NCBI RefSeq assembly: GCF_000980895.1
Contig: NZ_LAZX01000094.1
Location: forward strand, 310,001-374,000
Source of the DNA: Sphingomonas sp. Ag1
GTDB taxonomy: Bacteria; Pseudomonadota; Alphaproteobacteria; Sphingomonadales; Sphingomonadaceae
Direction: 5' to 3'
DNA: 64,000 nucleotides
The translations under genes were made by a program, and so were the position numbers. Numbering within the stretch: position 1 is the stretch's first letter; each line of letters opens with the position of its first letter. This document shows, piece by piece, positions 1-8,091 of the stretch. Under the pieces are notes generated by a model, which ran no database searches, was not told the origin of the DNA, and saw nothing but the letters and a program-made list of their open reading frames with translations.

Positions 1-585
1 AAGAACGGCTTCAAGATCACCGAGAATCGTAGCTCAATTGACCTGCTGGTCTATCAGCGCGGTCGGGGCGTTCAAATAAAGCAAGAGAAACCCAGCCTTT
101 ATCCCTACGTCATCCTCGGTATGGACCTTCCCATGCCGGGAGTGTTGGTGAACCGGCCGATCGGAGAGGAGCCGGTGGGCGACGTGGTCATCGTTCCGGA
201 CGAAATCGCGCTCGCCGCACTTGGGTCAGCCGGAACGCCGGCCGTCTTCGATCGTCGTGCTCTGGACATAGACATGCTCGCACGAATGCTGGCAAAGATT
301 GCGTTAGCGCACCTCTATTCGAAAGGTATTCGGCTAGCGACGCCGTATCTCCCAGGGATTGTCACGGGTAATACTTCACCGGAAGCTTACTCGCACTTCA
401 TCGGCGGCTATTTCGGAGAAGCCAACGTGCGCTTGCCGACAGAGCCGGGTGTGTTACATCAAATTTGGGATTGGGCGATTGAAACGGACGGCGGACTAAT
501 CCTGCATCTGGTTCGTATTCGCCTGTTTGCAGACGTTCCCAACGATTTATCGCCGGACTACCTGGTCGTCGCTGGCGAGCACTAG
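1..585 (+). CDS. Hypothetical protein, 5' truncated by window edge
   Basis: The reading frame is open from base 1 to the stop at 583-585, so the gene begins outside the window. An internal ATG at 121 exists, but codons before it read as normal protein (KNGFKITENRSS at the start), so I treat the gene as truncated and not as starting there. At least 194 residues are visible. No family recognised; there are no membrane segments and no obvious catalytic motif. It points right while the next small genes point left, so it ends convergently with the 547-753 ORF, overlapping it by 39 bases. Confidence 0.6.
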   Translation, partial: KNGFKITENRSSIDLLVYQRGRGVQIKQEKPSLYPYVILGMDLPMPGVLVNRPIGEEPVGDVVIVPDEIALAALGSAGTPAVFDRRALDIDMLARMLAKIALAHLYSKGIRLATPYLPGIVTGNTSPEAYSHFIGGYFGEANVRLPTEPGVLHQIWDWAIETDGGLILHLVRIRLFADVPNDLSPDYLVVAGEH

Positions 586-753
586 CAGGTCAGACCGATC
601 AAGTAGCCGCTCGATCAACTCGACATAGTGATCGTGAACAAACGTTGTCACCTCTGGCCAAGGGACGAATGGCCCGGCGCTGGGATCGAGGTCCTCACTG
701 GCCTCGTAAAGGCAGCGCGCAAGTTCGGTGATAAGGGCGTCCTTTGTCAGCAC
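547..753 (-). CDS. Small hypothetical protein (68 aa)
   Basis: Leftward ORF with a GTG start at 753 and no clear Shine-Dalgarno. The composition is protein-like: acidic and leucine-rich, with a central PFVPWPEV segment and a probable amphipathic helix after it. It overlaps the end of the rightward gene at 585. It could be the last gene of a leftward string of small genes (1607-1407, 1223-927, 753-547). Function unknown; it may be spurious. Confidence 0.35.
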   Translation of the reverse strand: MLTKDALITELARCLYEASEDLDPSAGPFVPWPEVTTFVHDHYVELIERLLDRSDLLVLASDDQVVRR

Positions 754-790
754 GGTAGCCAGTGTATGCTACCTCGAGGTCCGTTGCATA

Positions 791-831
791 GCCGCGGGTA
801 TCGAGTGGGTACTTCGCCCACTCTCCGCGGC
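791..831. other. Long two-part hairpin
   Basis: GCCGCGG (791-797) pairs with CCGCGGC (825-831), and inside it GAGTGGG (803-809) pairs with CCCACTC (817-823) around a 7-base loop. It is followed by a second hairpin at 858-878. On the minus strand both lie downstream of the cysteine-rich gene ending at 927. There is no U-run, so it is not a typical intrinsic terminator. Confidence 0.6.
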
Positions 832-857
832 GTGGCCGAAGGGTAGATCGGCGACCG

Positions 858-878
858 CGGCGGAGGATGTCTCCGCCG
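858..878. repeat. GGCGGAG hairpin, copy 1
   Basis: Perfect 8-bp stem CGGCGGAG / CTCCGCCG with a 5-base loop. Related hairpins with the same GGCGGAG/CTCCGCC stem and 5-base loop occur at 1378-1396 and 29437-29461. This copy lies 48 bases past the stop of the leftward gene 927-1223. A GCGGGTA motif lies about 65 bases to its left (794-800), as in copy 2. Confidence 0.6.
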
Positions 879-926
879 TGATCGGCGAAGAAGCAGACCT
901 TCTGCCTCCGCTAGCGGTTCGATGCC

Positions 927-1223
927 CTAGTCAGCGCATAGACAGATCCAACCGCCGCTTCCCCCGTAATGCGCGCATCTCCGGCAACCATCGTAGGGCA
1001 CGCAGTTTCCTAGTTGGTCCTTCCCGCAACCGGGTAGCAATTTGTCCGTAAAGCCAAACTGCGCGGCCACAGCAGCCGCTTCCTCTTTGTCCATCGGAGT
1101 GAGGTATGTTTTCCCTTCGATATGCAGCTTCTTGAAACCGTAAGGTGAGATCACGACGGGCACACCGTTGACGTGCTCCACGTCGGCGATGAAGTCATGA
1201 TATCCTAGCTGATCTTCGGTCAT
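927..1223 (-). CDS. Small cysteine-rich protein (98 aa)
   Basis: Leftward gene with ATG at 1223 and a good ribosome-binding site (GGAGGG, about 5 bases before the start), which supports it as real. The first two thirds look like an ordinary soluble fold. The C-terminal third carries six cysteines (CGKDQLGNC, GCRRC, ICLC), suggesting a small metal-binding or disulfide-stabilised module. No signal peptide is seen. Not recognised as a known family. It lies between two copies of the GGCGGAG hairpin and is probably an accessory (moron-like) gene at the left part of the prophage. Confidence 0.6.
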   Translation of the reverse strand: MTEDQLGYHDFIADVEHVNGVPVVISPYGFKKLHIEGKTYLTPMDKEEAAAVAAQFGFTDKLLPGCGKDQLGNCVPYDGCRRCAHYGGSGGWICLCAD

Positions 1224-1377
1224 CTCAACCCTCCGCTGAATTGAAGGAATGAGACTGACACGCTATCTTCCCAGCGTCGAGGCCGGCATCATAACAATTG
1301 CTAGGCCCTCGGGGCGGGTACTACTTCCAGCAAGGCGGATATCAGGGCAGCGCTACGCTGCGGAAAAGTGCGGCAGT

Positions 1378-1396
1378 GGCGGAGGGGTTCTCCGCC
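1378..1396. repeat. GGCGGAG hairpin, copy 2
   Basis: Stem GGCGGAG (1378-1384) / CTCCGCC (1390-1396) with 5-base loop. It lies 10 bases past the stop of the leftward ORF ending at 1407. GCGGGTA occurs 64 bases to the left (1314-1320). The flank GCGGAAA just to its left is shared with copy 3 at 29437-29461. Confidence 0.6.
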
Positions 1397-1406
1397 GCGA
1401 TAGCCG

Positions 1407-1607
1407 TCATCCTGGCGTTTTGCGATATCGACGTGGCAGGGTATTCGCACCGGAGCTTTGAAGCATTTGCGCGGCAGCCTGCGCATCTCGTTCGTTCGGA
1501 AAAACGAGGTCGAGCCACCGTTCTTCGCTCTCGACGTATATTCCCCAACTGTCCTTGAGTGCCCGTTCGGGTCTCGGTCGGACTATGAATTCGGGAAGCG
1601 ACTCCAT
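1407..1607 (-). CDS. Small hypothetical protein (66 aa)
   Basis: Leftward ORF with ATG at 1607; no strong ribosome-binding site. The sequence is protein-like, with a probable beta-strand region (GIYVESEERWLDLVF) followed by an alanine/glutamine-rich helix (ERDAQAAAQMLQ). This resembles small DUF-type proteins of phages and plasmids, but I cannot name a family. It is followed closely by hairpin copy 2. The stretch 1608-1873 to its right shows no convincing gene and probably holds control sequences for the rightward prophage genes. Confidence 0.45.
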   Translation of the reverse strand: MESLPEFIVRPRPERALKDSWGIYVESEERWLDLVFPNERDAQAAAQMLQSSGANTLPRRYRKTPG

Positions 1608-1873
1608 GCGTCGCTATATCGCGGATGGCGTTCGTTGTCGTGCTTGGTCAGCACCGGAGGGGCGTCCGCTGCAATTGCTGCATTGCGACGGCACTACGGC
1701 GGCCATGGCCCGACGAGACTAGGGATAAACTCGCCGGGCCGGTCCAACGCGGCCGGCTAGAGCCGCCGGGGCAAAATGTTGCAGCCGCGAGACGGTTCCA
1801 GCGGCGGCGAGGCGGCACGCTGGCAAGATGGAGCGATTCCCTCTATGTTCCTCTGTGGGGGCGAGGGGAAACG

Positions 1874-2245
1874 ATGGGCGTGGATTTTCAGCCGCCGGCG
1901 GGACTGTTGCGGCGCGACCAGGTGCTCGCGTTCATCATCGAGCGGATCGCCCGTTTCGGCGTCAGCCCTACCTACGACGAGATCAGCAATGCGCTAGATG
2001 TAAGCCCGTCTCGGTCGAAGGAGCTTGTCGGGCAGCTGATAGAGCGCGGGGTCGTCGAGAAGACGCCTGGCGGTCAACGCAGCTTGCGCGTCCGCGACGT
2101 GGCGGGATCTCGCAATGCGCTTGAGGCGGTGATGCGGAAGCTGGGCTGGATCACAGCCGAGCCAATGGGCCGCCTGCAGCAGCCCCTCCCAAACGGGCAG
2201 CTACCGCTGATCCCACCATTCGAGCATCTGCCGGACGTCGACTAG
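1874..2245 (+). CDS. LexA-type winged-helix DNA-binding protein
   Basis: 123 residues. ATG at 1874 is chosen because GAGGGG lies 6 bases upstream; the same frame extends back to 1625 but reads as non-protein. Residues about 12-75 match the LexA N-terminal winged helix (LLRRDQVLAFIIERI, SPTYDEISNAL, SKELVGQLIERGVVEK). The LexA protease/dimerisation domain is absent, so it cannot self-cleave. First gene of the long rightward prophage block and therefore probably a regulator of it. Whether it represses or activates cannot be told. Confidence 0.7.
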   Translation: MGVDFQPPAGLLRRDQVLAFIIERIARFGVSPTYDEISNALDVSPSRSKELVGQLIERGVVEKTPGGQRSLRVRDVAGSRNALEAVMRKLGWITAEPMGRLQQPLPNGQLPLIPPFEHLPDVD

Positions 2246-2258
2246 CCGGGGCGCCTTC

Positions 2259-2894
2259 ATGACCATCACGACCGATCGGGAGCGCCAGCGCTTCAACCAC
2301 CTGGTGCTCGGCCGGCAGCGGCCGAAGCCGACGCGCACGCGCAAGACGCGCCGCAGCTCTCCGGCGATCATGGTGCTCGAGCCTGGGATCGAGGAGCGCG
2401 TGCAGCTGCGCGAGCGCTGGTCGCACAAGGCGCAGGGCACGCCAGAGACGCACGAGCACGCCGATCGCGCCCGCCGGCGGCCGGGATCGCTCGCGCGATT
2501 GTATTCGACCGGCGCGATCGACGCCGACCAGCTGGCGGCCGCTGACGAGATCGCCGCTGCCTATCGGTCCATCACTTCTGGCGTCTCCATCAAGACGGCG
2601 AGCCTTGAGGCGCGCATCGATGGCGGCGCGCATGGCCGGGCGGAGCACCACGCGCTCGGCACCGTCTTTGCCGACTTTGCCTATGATTGGTGGCGCTCGG
2701 CGGTGGGCAGCTCGGCCGAGGCGCTGCTCGCGATCATCGTTCACGACGTCGGGCTGACGATCGTCGCGCGCCGTTACGGCCTCAGCATGCCCCGTGCGCG
2801 GCGCATGCTCACCGAAGCGCTCGATCTGTGGTGGACCGGCCGGGGCACGACGAAGCGCGCCGCGCGGGCCGCGATCGCGGCCGATCACCCCTGA
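2259..2894 (+). CDS. Phage protein with C-terminal helix-turn-helix
   Basis: 211 residues. The N-terminal 75 residues are very basic and arginine-rich (RERQRFNHLVLG, TRTRKTRR). The C-terminal part has a helix-turn-helix-like segment (LTIVARRYGLSMPRARRMLTEAL). It starts 13 bases after the LexA-like gene, suggesting one transcript. Probably a phage transcription regulator of the kind lying before terminase genes in alphaproteobacterial phages (inference). The ribosome-binding site before ATG 2259 is weak. Confidence 0.6.
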   Translation: MTITTDRERQRFNHLVLGRQRPKPTRTRKTRRSSPAIMVLEPGIEERVQLRERWSHKAQGTPETHEHADRARRRPGSLARLYSTGAIDADQLAAADEIAAAYRSITSGVSIKTASLEARIDGGAHGRAEHHALGTVFADFAYDWWRSAVGSSAEALLAIIVHDVGLTIVARRYGLSMPRARRMLTEALDLWWTGRGTTKRAARAAIAADHP

Positions 2895-2977
2895 CCGTTC
2901 GGGAGGTGCCCGAACCAGCGGGGCGCAAAACCGACACGCAGACGGCAAAAACGACCCCGCCACAGCTGCGTTCGAAA

Positions 2978-3005
2978 CCCGCCATCGAGCGGGCTTTCGC
3001 GTTTT
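2978..3005 (+). terminator. Weak intrinsic terminator candidate
   Basis: CCCGC (2978-2982) pairs with GCGGG (2989-2993) across a 6-base loop, followed by CTTTCGCG and a run of five T (3002-3006). It sits between the regulatory pair and the next short gene. The short stem makes it uncertain. Confidence 0.4.
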
Positions 3006-3018
3006 TGGAGCCTCCCAG

Positions 3019-3240
3019 ATGGCCCAGCCCAAGTCCCTCTACGACGATCTCGTCAGCGTCAGCGGCGACCTCGACGTGCTGATTGCGGACATGAGCAACG
3101 GCCGGCCGTCCCAGACAAGACACGACGGCCACATCGACCAGGTGGAAGGGCTCGCCGCGCGCTTGCGCAAGGCCGCACGTGGCCCTGGTCGATCAGTTAA
3201 CCCGCCGCTCGCCAAGGTTGGCACCGGCTACCTCTGGTGA
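3019..3240 (+). CDS. Small phage protein (73 aa)
   Basis: ATG 3019 is preceded by GGAG at 3007-3010. The N-terminal half looks like an acidic helical region (YDDLVSVSGDLDVLIADM), then HIDQVEGLAARLRKAARG, also helical. Function unknown. It starts a tight cluster 3019-4339 leading up to the terminase genes. Confidence 0.5.
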   Translation: MAQPKSLYDDLVSVSGDLDVLIADMSNGRPSQTRHDGHIDQVEGLAARLRKAARGPGRSVNPPLAKVGTGYLW

Positions 3241-3244
3241 TCCG

Positions 3245-3409
3245 ATGATCAATGCGGTGAAGGCCTTGGCGGATCTGGAAGCCGTCCCGGGCGAGGTCGT
3301 GGCTGTGCCGAAGGCGCAATTCGCCGAGCTGCTCCGCGAGCTGGCGCTGCGTCAGCCCGCGCCGCAGAGCCTGTCGATCTTCCGCGTAGTCGGCGCCGCG
3401 GCCGCATGA
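3245..3409 (+). CDS. Small phage protein (54 aa)
   Basis: ATG 3245 lies just after the previous stop, and the stop overlaps the next start in an ATGA arrangement (3406-3409), indicating translational coupling to the DUF3164 gene. Predicted mostly helical (NAVKALADLEAVPGE, KAQFAELLRELALR). No family recognised. Confidence 0.5.
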   Translation: MINAVKALADLEAVPGEVVAVPKAQFAELLRELALRQPAPQSLSIFRVVGAAAA

Positions 3410-4044
3410 CCGACGCCTCGCACCCCGCGGCCGTCCATGTCGGCGACGCGCTGTATCTCCGCGATGCGAAGGGCAGCTTGGTGCCGATCGAGGCGGTGAA
3501 GCCGGTGGATCTGCTGATGGACGAGAGCGTGCGCGGAATCATCGGCCGCGCGACTGCTGCGTCGGACACGGTCCGCATGTTCAAGCGCGAGACCTTCTCC
3601 ACCATCACCGCGCTGCAGGAGCTGATCGCGCAGCAGTACGGCACCACTCTCGGCGGCAAGAAGGGCAACATCACCCTGACGTCGTTCGACGGTTGCATGA
3701 AGGTGCAGCTGCAGGTGGCTGACCTGATCGAGTTTGGCCCCGAGCTGCAGGCCGCGAAGCTGCTGATCGACGAGTGTCTCGCCGAATGGTCGGCCGACAG
3801 CGGCGCCGAGATGCGCGCGCTGGTCAACCGCGTGTTCCAGGTCGACAAGCAAGGGCAGATCAACCGCGCCGAGCTGTTCATGCTGATGCGTGTGGAGAGC
3901 GCCGACGAGCGCTGGAACCGCGCAATCAGCGCGATCCGCGAAAGCATCCGCGTGATTGGTTCGCGCGAATACGTCCGGTTCTACGAACGGCCGACGCCCG
4001 ACGCTGCGTGGCGGCCGATCTCGATCGACCTCGCCACCGTCTGA
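3406..4044 (+). CDS. DUF3164 family phage protein
   Basis: 212 residues, matching the usual size and motif pattern of DUF3164, a family common in transposable (Mu-like) and other phages of Proteobacteria and of unknown biochemical role. Recognisable stretches are LYLRDAKGSLVPIEAVKP near the N-terminus, KRETFSTITALQELI and GGKKGNITLTSFDG in the middle, and RESIRVIGSREYVRFYER near the C-terminus. Translationally coupled to the gene before it. In other phages the family lies among early or DNA-metabolism genes, so here it may be a leftover of the early region. Confidence 0.8.
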   Translation: MTDASHPAAVHVGDALYLRDAKGSLVPIEAVKPVDLLMDESVRGIIGRATAASDTVRMFKRETFSTITALQELIAQQYGTTLGGKKGNITLTSFDGCMKVQLQVADLIEFGPELQAAKLLIDECLAEWSADSGAEMRALVNRVFQVDKQGQINRAELFMLMRVESADERWNRAISAIRESIRVIGSREYVRFYERPTPDAAWRPISIDLATV

Positions 4045-4048
4045 GCGC

Positions 4049-4339
4049 ATGCCGTTCCAACCGCCGTGCTTTGGCGCTCGGCCCAAGGCGAAGGCGCACG
4101 TCAGCCGGTTCAGGCATGAGCGCCTGCGCGGCCGAGCCGGCGTTCGGCAGCGTGAGCAGGTCAAGAGCGAGGAGCCGCTCTGCCGCAAGTGCCTGGAGCG
4201 CGGCGAGGAGCAGCCCACCGAAGAAGTCGATCACATCAGGCCGCTCAGCGAGGGCGGCTCGAACGATCGATCGAACCTGCAGGGCCTCTGCGGGCCGTGC
4301 CACAAGGCCAAGACGCGGCGCGAGAGCCGTACAGGCTGA
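4049..4339 (+). CDS. HNH endonuclease
   Basis: 96 residues with ATG at 4049. Contains a complete small HNH/zinc-ribbon fold: CRKC, then DHIRPLSEGG with the catalytic histidine, then the conserved asparagine of DRSNLQGLCGPCHKAKT. Small HNH proteins next to terminase genes are standard in HK97-type cos phages, where they assist DNA cleavage during packaging (established for HK97 gp74). The position, one gene before the small terminase subunit, fits that role. Confidence 0.85.
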   Translation: MPFQPPCFGARPKAKAHVSRFRHERLRGRAGVRQREQVKSEEPLCRKCLERGEEQPTEEVDHIRPLSEGGSNDRSNLQGLCGPCHKAKTRRESRTG

Positions 4340-4360
4340 ACGCGGCGATCGGCTCTCCTG

Positions 4361-4428
4361 GACCCCTCTGCGGCCCCTCCGACCCCCTCCCGACCCCCTC
4401 GACCCCGCCGGGCCGGGGGGGAGGGTCG
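4361..4428. other. C-rich/G-rich repeats upstream of terminase; cos candidate
   Basis: The GACCCC motif occurs at 4361, 4381, 4392 and 4401, two of them as GACCCCCTC. The tract flips to G-runs, and CGACCC (4400-4405) can pair with GGGTCG (4423-4428). This unusual strand-asymmetric, non-coding stretch lies between the HNH gene and the small terminase gene, where cos sites are found in related phages. The cos assignment is inference from position only. Confidence 0.4.
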
Positions 4429-4521
4429 ATCCCTCGACGGCCGCCTGGCCGGACACCGGGGGTCAACCGGATTTTCGCGCGGGCGAATTCAAACCCAAAA
4501 TGATCCCCGGGGGAGACGGCC

Positions 4522-5007
4522 ATGGCGAGCGGTGGATCCCGCCCCGGCGCGGGGCGAAAGCGTAACGCGCCGGCGCTCGCGATGACGGCCGCGCAGCGTG
4601 CGGCGTTGCCGGCGCCGACCGGTGCCGCGATGATTCCGCCGCTGCATTTGTCGGATCTCGCGCAGCTGCTCTTCGCCGATATCGCCGGCATGCTTGAGGC
4701 GCAGGGCCGGGCGGATCAGCACTTCGCGCAGGTGGTCGCTCTTCTCGCGCAGCGGCTCGAACAGATCCAGCGCTGGCAAGCGGTGCTCGAAATGACGGGT
4801 GACACCTGCACCAGCAAAACCGTCCGCAAGGTGGACGGGCAGCAGGTGATCACCGAGATGATCCGCGCCCGCCCCGAAGTTTCCATGCTTTCCGAGGCCA
4901 TGCGGCATGCTCAGTCGCTGCTCGGCGAGCTGATGCTCAGCCCGTCGGCCGCCATGAAGCTCGGAGGTGGCAAGAGCACCGAGGCGGACGAGTTCGCCGG
5001 CTTCTAG
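4522..5007 (+). CDS. Phage terminase small subunit, P27 family
   Basis: 161 residues. The N-terminal GGSRPGAGRKRN motif is typical of P27-type small terminases, followed by a helical region expected to bind the packaging site and form a ring. Strong ribosome-binding site (GGGGGAGA) before ATG 4522. It recognises phage DNA and hands it to the large subunit. The downstream large-subunit gene begins at or just after its end. Confidence 0.85.
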   Translation: MASGGSRPGAGRKRNAPALAMTAAQRAALPAPTGAAMIPPLHLSDLAQLLFADIAGMLEAQGRADQHFAQVVALLAQRLEQIQRWQAVLEMTGDTCTSKTVRKVDGQQVITEMIRARPEVSMLSEAMRHAQSLLGELMLSPSAAMKLGGGKSTEADEFAGF

Positions 5008-6790
5008 TCCGGTGTCTACAGCAGCAGGCCTGCCAACGCGGGACTATGCCCAGATCGCGCGCCAGTACGCCGGCGACGTCGTGGCGGGGCGGATCCCAGC
5101 CGGTAAGCAGATCCGTCTTCAGTGCGAGCGGTTCCTGGCGGAGCTGGTCCGCAGCGCGTCCGACGACTTTCCGTACCGCTTCGATGAGGCAAAGGCCTCT
5201 CGGCCCTGCCGCTTCGTCGAGCTGCTGCCCCATACGAAAGGCCTATGGGCGCGCCAAAAGAAGCGGCTGATCCTTGAGCCGTGGCAGATCTGGAACATCT
5301 GCGTCGTCTTCGGGTGGGTCCATAAGGAAGGCTCGCAGAAAGACACCCGGCGCTTCCGTCGCTGGTTGCTGGTTGTGCCGCGCAAGAACGGCAAGTCGGC
5401 GATCGCGTCCGGCATCGCGCTCTACATGCTCTGTGCCGACAATGAGTATGGCGCGGAAGTTTATTCCGGTGCGACCAACGAAAAGCAGGCTTGGGAGGTT
5501 TTCAGGCCGGCGCGCCTGATGGTGTCGAAACTCAAGGCGCTGAAAGACAAGTTCGGGATCCAGCTGCTCGCCAAGCAGCTGCTGCGTCCTGACGATGGAT
5601 CGCGGATGGAAACCATCATCGGCGACCCCGGTGATGGGCAATCGCCGAGCTGCTCGATCCACGACGAATATCACGAGCACGCCGACGACGCCCAGATCGA
5701 CACGATGATCACCGGCATGGGCGCGCGCGACCAGCCGCTGCAGCTGCTGATCACCACGGCCGGCGAGAACCTTGGCGGCCCTTGCTACGCGATGATCCTG
5801 GAGCAGCGCGAGCGGCTCAACGGCATCGGGCATAACGGCGGCCCGCCGCTGGAAGACGACACGTTCTTCGCCGAATATTCGATCGACGAGGACGACGACT
5901 GGAAGTCGGAAGCGGCGCTCCGGAAGGCCAACCCGAACATCGGGATCTCGGTTGGGCTCGAATATCTGCTCGCCCGCCAGCGGGACGCGATCGCCACCCC
6001 GCGCAAGCGGGCGATCTTCAAGACCAAGCATCTCAACCTCTGGGTCGCTGCAAAGGCGGCCTATTTCGATATCGAAGCGTGGCGCCGGTGTACCGACGCC
6101 ACCATCCCGATGAAGTTTGCCGATGCTCAGACGCTCGAGCGCCTTGTCGGCCGGCGATGTATCATCAGCCTCGATCTTGCATCGAAGGTCGATATCGCGG
6201 CGATCGAATATCTGTTCCCGCCGCTCGGGCCGCGGGCGACCAAGGAAGATCCGTACATTCGGCTCGGCCGGTACTTTCTGCCGACCAAGGCGGTGGAAGA
6301 CGTCAGCTCCTACCAGGGCTGGGACGCGCAGGGCCTGCTGGACGTCAACGAAGGCAACATCACCGACTTCGAAGAGATCGAGATCGCGATCGACGAGGCG
6401 CGCAAGATCTTCGACGTCGAAACCATTGCCTATGATCCGGCACAGGCGACCATGCTGGTCAACCGCCTGGTCAAGGAAGGCGCGCCGGTCCTCGAAGTTC
6501 GGCCTACCGTCGTGAACTTCTCCGACCCCATGAAGCAGCTGGATGCTTTCATGCGGGCCGAGCTGATCCGTCACGCCGGCTGCCCGGTGATGGAATGGCA
6601 GGTCGCCAACGTCGTCGCCCAGCTGGACGCCAAGGATAACGTCTACCCGCGCAAGCCGCGGATCGAGGCGAAGATCGACAACCCGGTCGCGCTGATAGCG
6701 GCCCTCGCTGTCGCACTCACCAAGGAGGAAGAAACGATGCCGGCTTCCCCCTGGGATGATCCCGACTTCAACATGGTGCCCGACGAATGA
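4967..6790 (+). CDS. Phage terminase large subunit
   Basis: Packaging motor ATPase and nuclease. Walker A-like PRKNGKS at residues 138-144; Walker B IHDE with D233/E234. The C-terminal nuclease acidic residues are seen in ISLDLASK and IAYDPAQA. 607 residues if started at GTG 4967, but this overlaps the small subunit by 41 bases without a proper ribosome-binding site. GTG 5012, five bases after the small-subunit stop, gives 592 residues and may be the real start. An acidic insert at residues 287-298 (IGHNGGPPLEDD) recurs in the portal protein. Stop overlaps the portal start (ATGA). Confidence 0.93.
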   Translation: MARAPRRTSSPASSPVSTAAGLPTRDYAQIARQYAGDVVAGRIPAGKQIRLQCERFLAELVRSASDDFPYRFDEAKASRPCRFVELLPHTKGLWARQKKRLILEPWQIWNICVVFGWVHKEGSQKDTRRFRRWLLVVPRKNGKSAIASGIALYMLCADNEYGAEVYSGATNEKQAWEVFRPARLMVSKLKALKDKFGIQLLAKQLLRPDDGSRMETIIGDPGDGQSPSCSIHDEYHEHADDAQIDTMITGMGARDQPLQLLITTAGENLGGPCYAMILEQRERLNGIGHNGGPPLEDDTFFAEYSIDEDDDWKSEAALRKANPNIGISVGLEYLLARQRDAIATPRKRAIFKTKHLNLWVAAKAAYFDIEAWRRCTDATIPMKFADAQTLERLVGRRCIISLDLASKVDIAAIEYLFPPLGPRATKEDPYIRLGRYFLPTKAVEDVSSYQGWDAQGLLDVNEGNITDFEEIEIAIDEARKIFDVETIAYDPAQATMLVNRLVKEGAPVLEVRPTVVNFSDPMKQLDAFMRAELIRHAGCPVMEWQVANVVAQLDAKDNVYPRKPRIEAKIDNPVALIAALAVALTKEEETMPASPWDDPDFNMVPDE

Positions 6791-8091
6791 GGTTGTGGCC
6801 CTTCGGCGGGGATCGCGAAACGCGATCGTTTGAGCGCACCGACACCATCACCAGCTCCGCCGAATGGGGCGACTGGGCGCAGTTCCTCGGCATCAGCAAC
6901 AACGCGGCCGAGCTGCCGCATGTGACTGTCGAGAGCGCGCTCGAGGTTCCGGCCGTGTTCGACGCGGTCAACTTCCTCGAGCGCATGATGGCGACCCTGC
7001 CGCTCCACAGCTTCCGCGATCGTGCGGGCAAGGCGGAGAAGATCGGCGGCGAGCTGCAGATGCTGCTCAACGAGGCGCCGAACCCGGAATGGACCAGCGC
7101 CAATTGGCGCCGGTATATGTGGCACGGCGTGTTCACCGGCGGCCGGGGCGTTAGCTATATCGAGCGCCAGGGCGGCAAGCCGGTCGCGATCTGGCCGATG
7201 GACCCGACGGCAACGACGGTCGTGCGGCGTGGCGGCCGCAAGTTCTACCGCTGCAACGGCCAAGAGTATGCCGCGGCAGACGTGATCGACATCACCTTCG
7301 CACTCCGGCCCGACCAGCTCAGCGCCTATGGCCCGATCCACATGGGCCGCAAGGCGATCGGCCTCGCGATCGCGATGAACAATTATGCGGCTGGCTTCTT
7401 CGCTGGCGGCGGCATCCCGCCGATGGCGCTGGAGGGACCGCTGCCGCAGGGGCCGGAGGGCCTGAAGCGGGCGACCGAGCAGATCCAGCGCGCAATCGAC
7501 CTCGCGCGCAAAGCCGGCCGTGCCTTCTTCGGCATGCCGCCAGGCCACGCTCTGAAGCCGATCGGCACCGACCCTGACAAGGGTCAAATGACCGAGGCAC
7601 GGTTGTTCCAGATCCAGGAGATCGCGCGCCTGTACGGGCTGCCGCCTGTCTTCCTGCAGGATCTGTCTAAAGGCACCTTCTCCAACACCGAGCAGCAGGA
7701 TCTGCAGCTCGTGAAGCACCTGGTCGTGCATTGGGCGGTGATTTTCGAGCAGGAGCTGAACCTCAAGCTGTTCGGCCAGCGCCGGCGATCGCGCGAGGTG
7801 AAGCACAACCTCGACGGCCTGCAGCGCGGCGACTTCAAGAGCCGGATCGAGGGCCTCGCCCGTGCGATCCAGACCGGTCAGCTGATGCCCGACGAGGCGC
7901 GCGCGCTGGAAGATCGCGCCCCGGATCCGAGTGGCCACGGCGGCAAGCTGTACATCCAGGGGGCGACGGTGCCGCTCGGTACCGTGCTCACCGCCAAGAT
8001 CGGCCACAACGGCGGACCACCGCTGGAAGACGACAAGCCCGCCGGCGGCGGCGAAGCCAAGGACGATGACGATGCCAGCACCCAAGATTGA
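6787..8091 (+). CDS. HK97-family portal protein
   Basis: 434 residues, the usual size for HK97 gp3-type portals. It forms the dodecameric ring at the capsid vertex through which DNA passes. Characteristic stretches are ESALEVPAVFDAVNFLERMMATLP, WPMDPTATTVVRRGGR and ARLFQIQEIARLYGLPPVFL. The C-terminus ends in a low-complexity acidic tail holding a second copy of IGHNGGPPLEDD (residues 405-416). Coupled by ATGA to the large terminase; the protease gene overlaps its end. Confidence 0.95.
   Translation: MRLWPFGGDRETRSFERTDTITSSAEWGDWAQFLGISNNAAELPHVTVESALEVPAVFDAVNFLERMMATLPLHSFRDRAGKAEKIGGELQMLLNEAPNPEWTSANWRRYMWHGVFTGGRGVSYIERQGGKPVAIWPMDPTATTVVRRGGRKFYRCNGQEYAAADVIDITFALRPDQLSAYGPIHMGRKAIGLAIAMNNYAAGFFAGGGIPPMALEGPLPQGPEGLKRATEQIQRAIDLARKAGRAFFGMPPGHALKPIGTDPDKGQMTEARLFQIQEIARLYGLPPVFLQDLSKGTFSNTEQQDLQLVKHLVVHWAVIFEQELNLKLFGQRRRSREVKHNLDGLQRGDFKSRIEGLARAIQTGQLMPDEARALEDRAPDPSGHGGKLYIQGATVPLGTVLTAKIGHNGGPPLEDDKPAGGGEAKDDDDASTQD

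Noticed and set aside
880..935. tRNA-like GGTTCGATG segment near two hairpins
   Set aside because: A T-loop-like string is present, but no matching acceptor stem, and the would-be anticodon loop lacks U33; not a tRNA gene.
1625..1873. N-terminal extension of the LexA-like gene
   Set aside because: The open frame back to 1625 reads as arginine/proline-rich noise, while ATG 1874 has a proper ribosome-binding site and begins the conserved domain.
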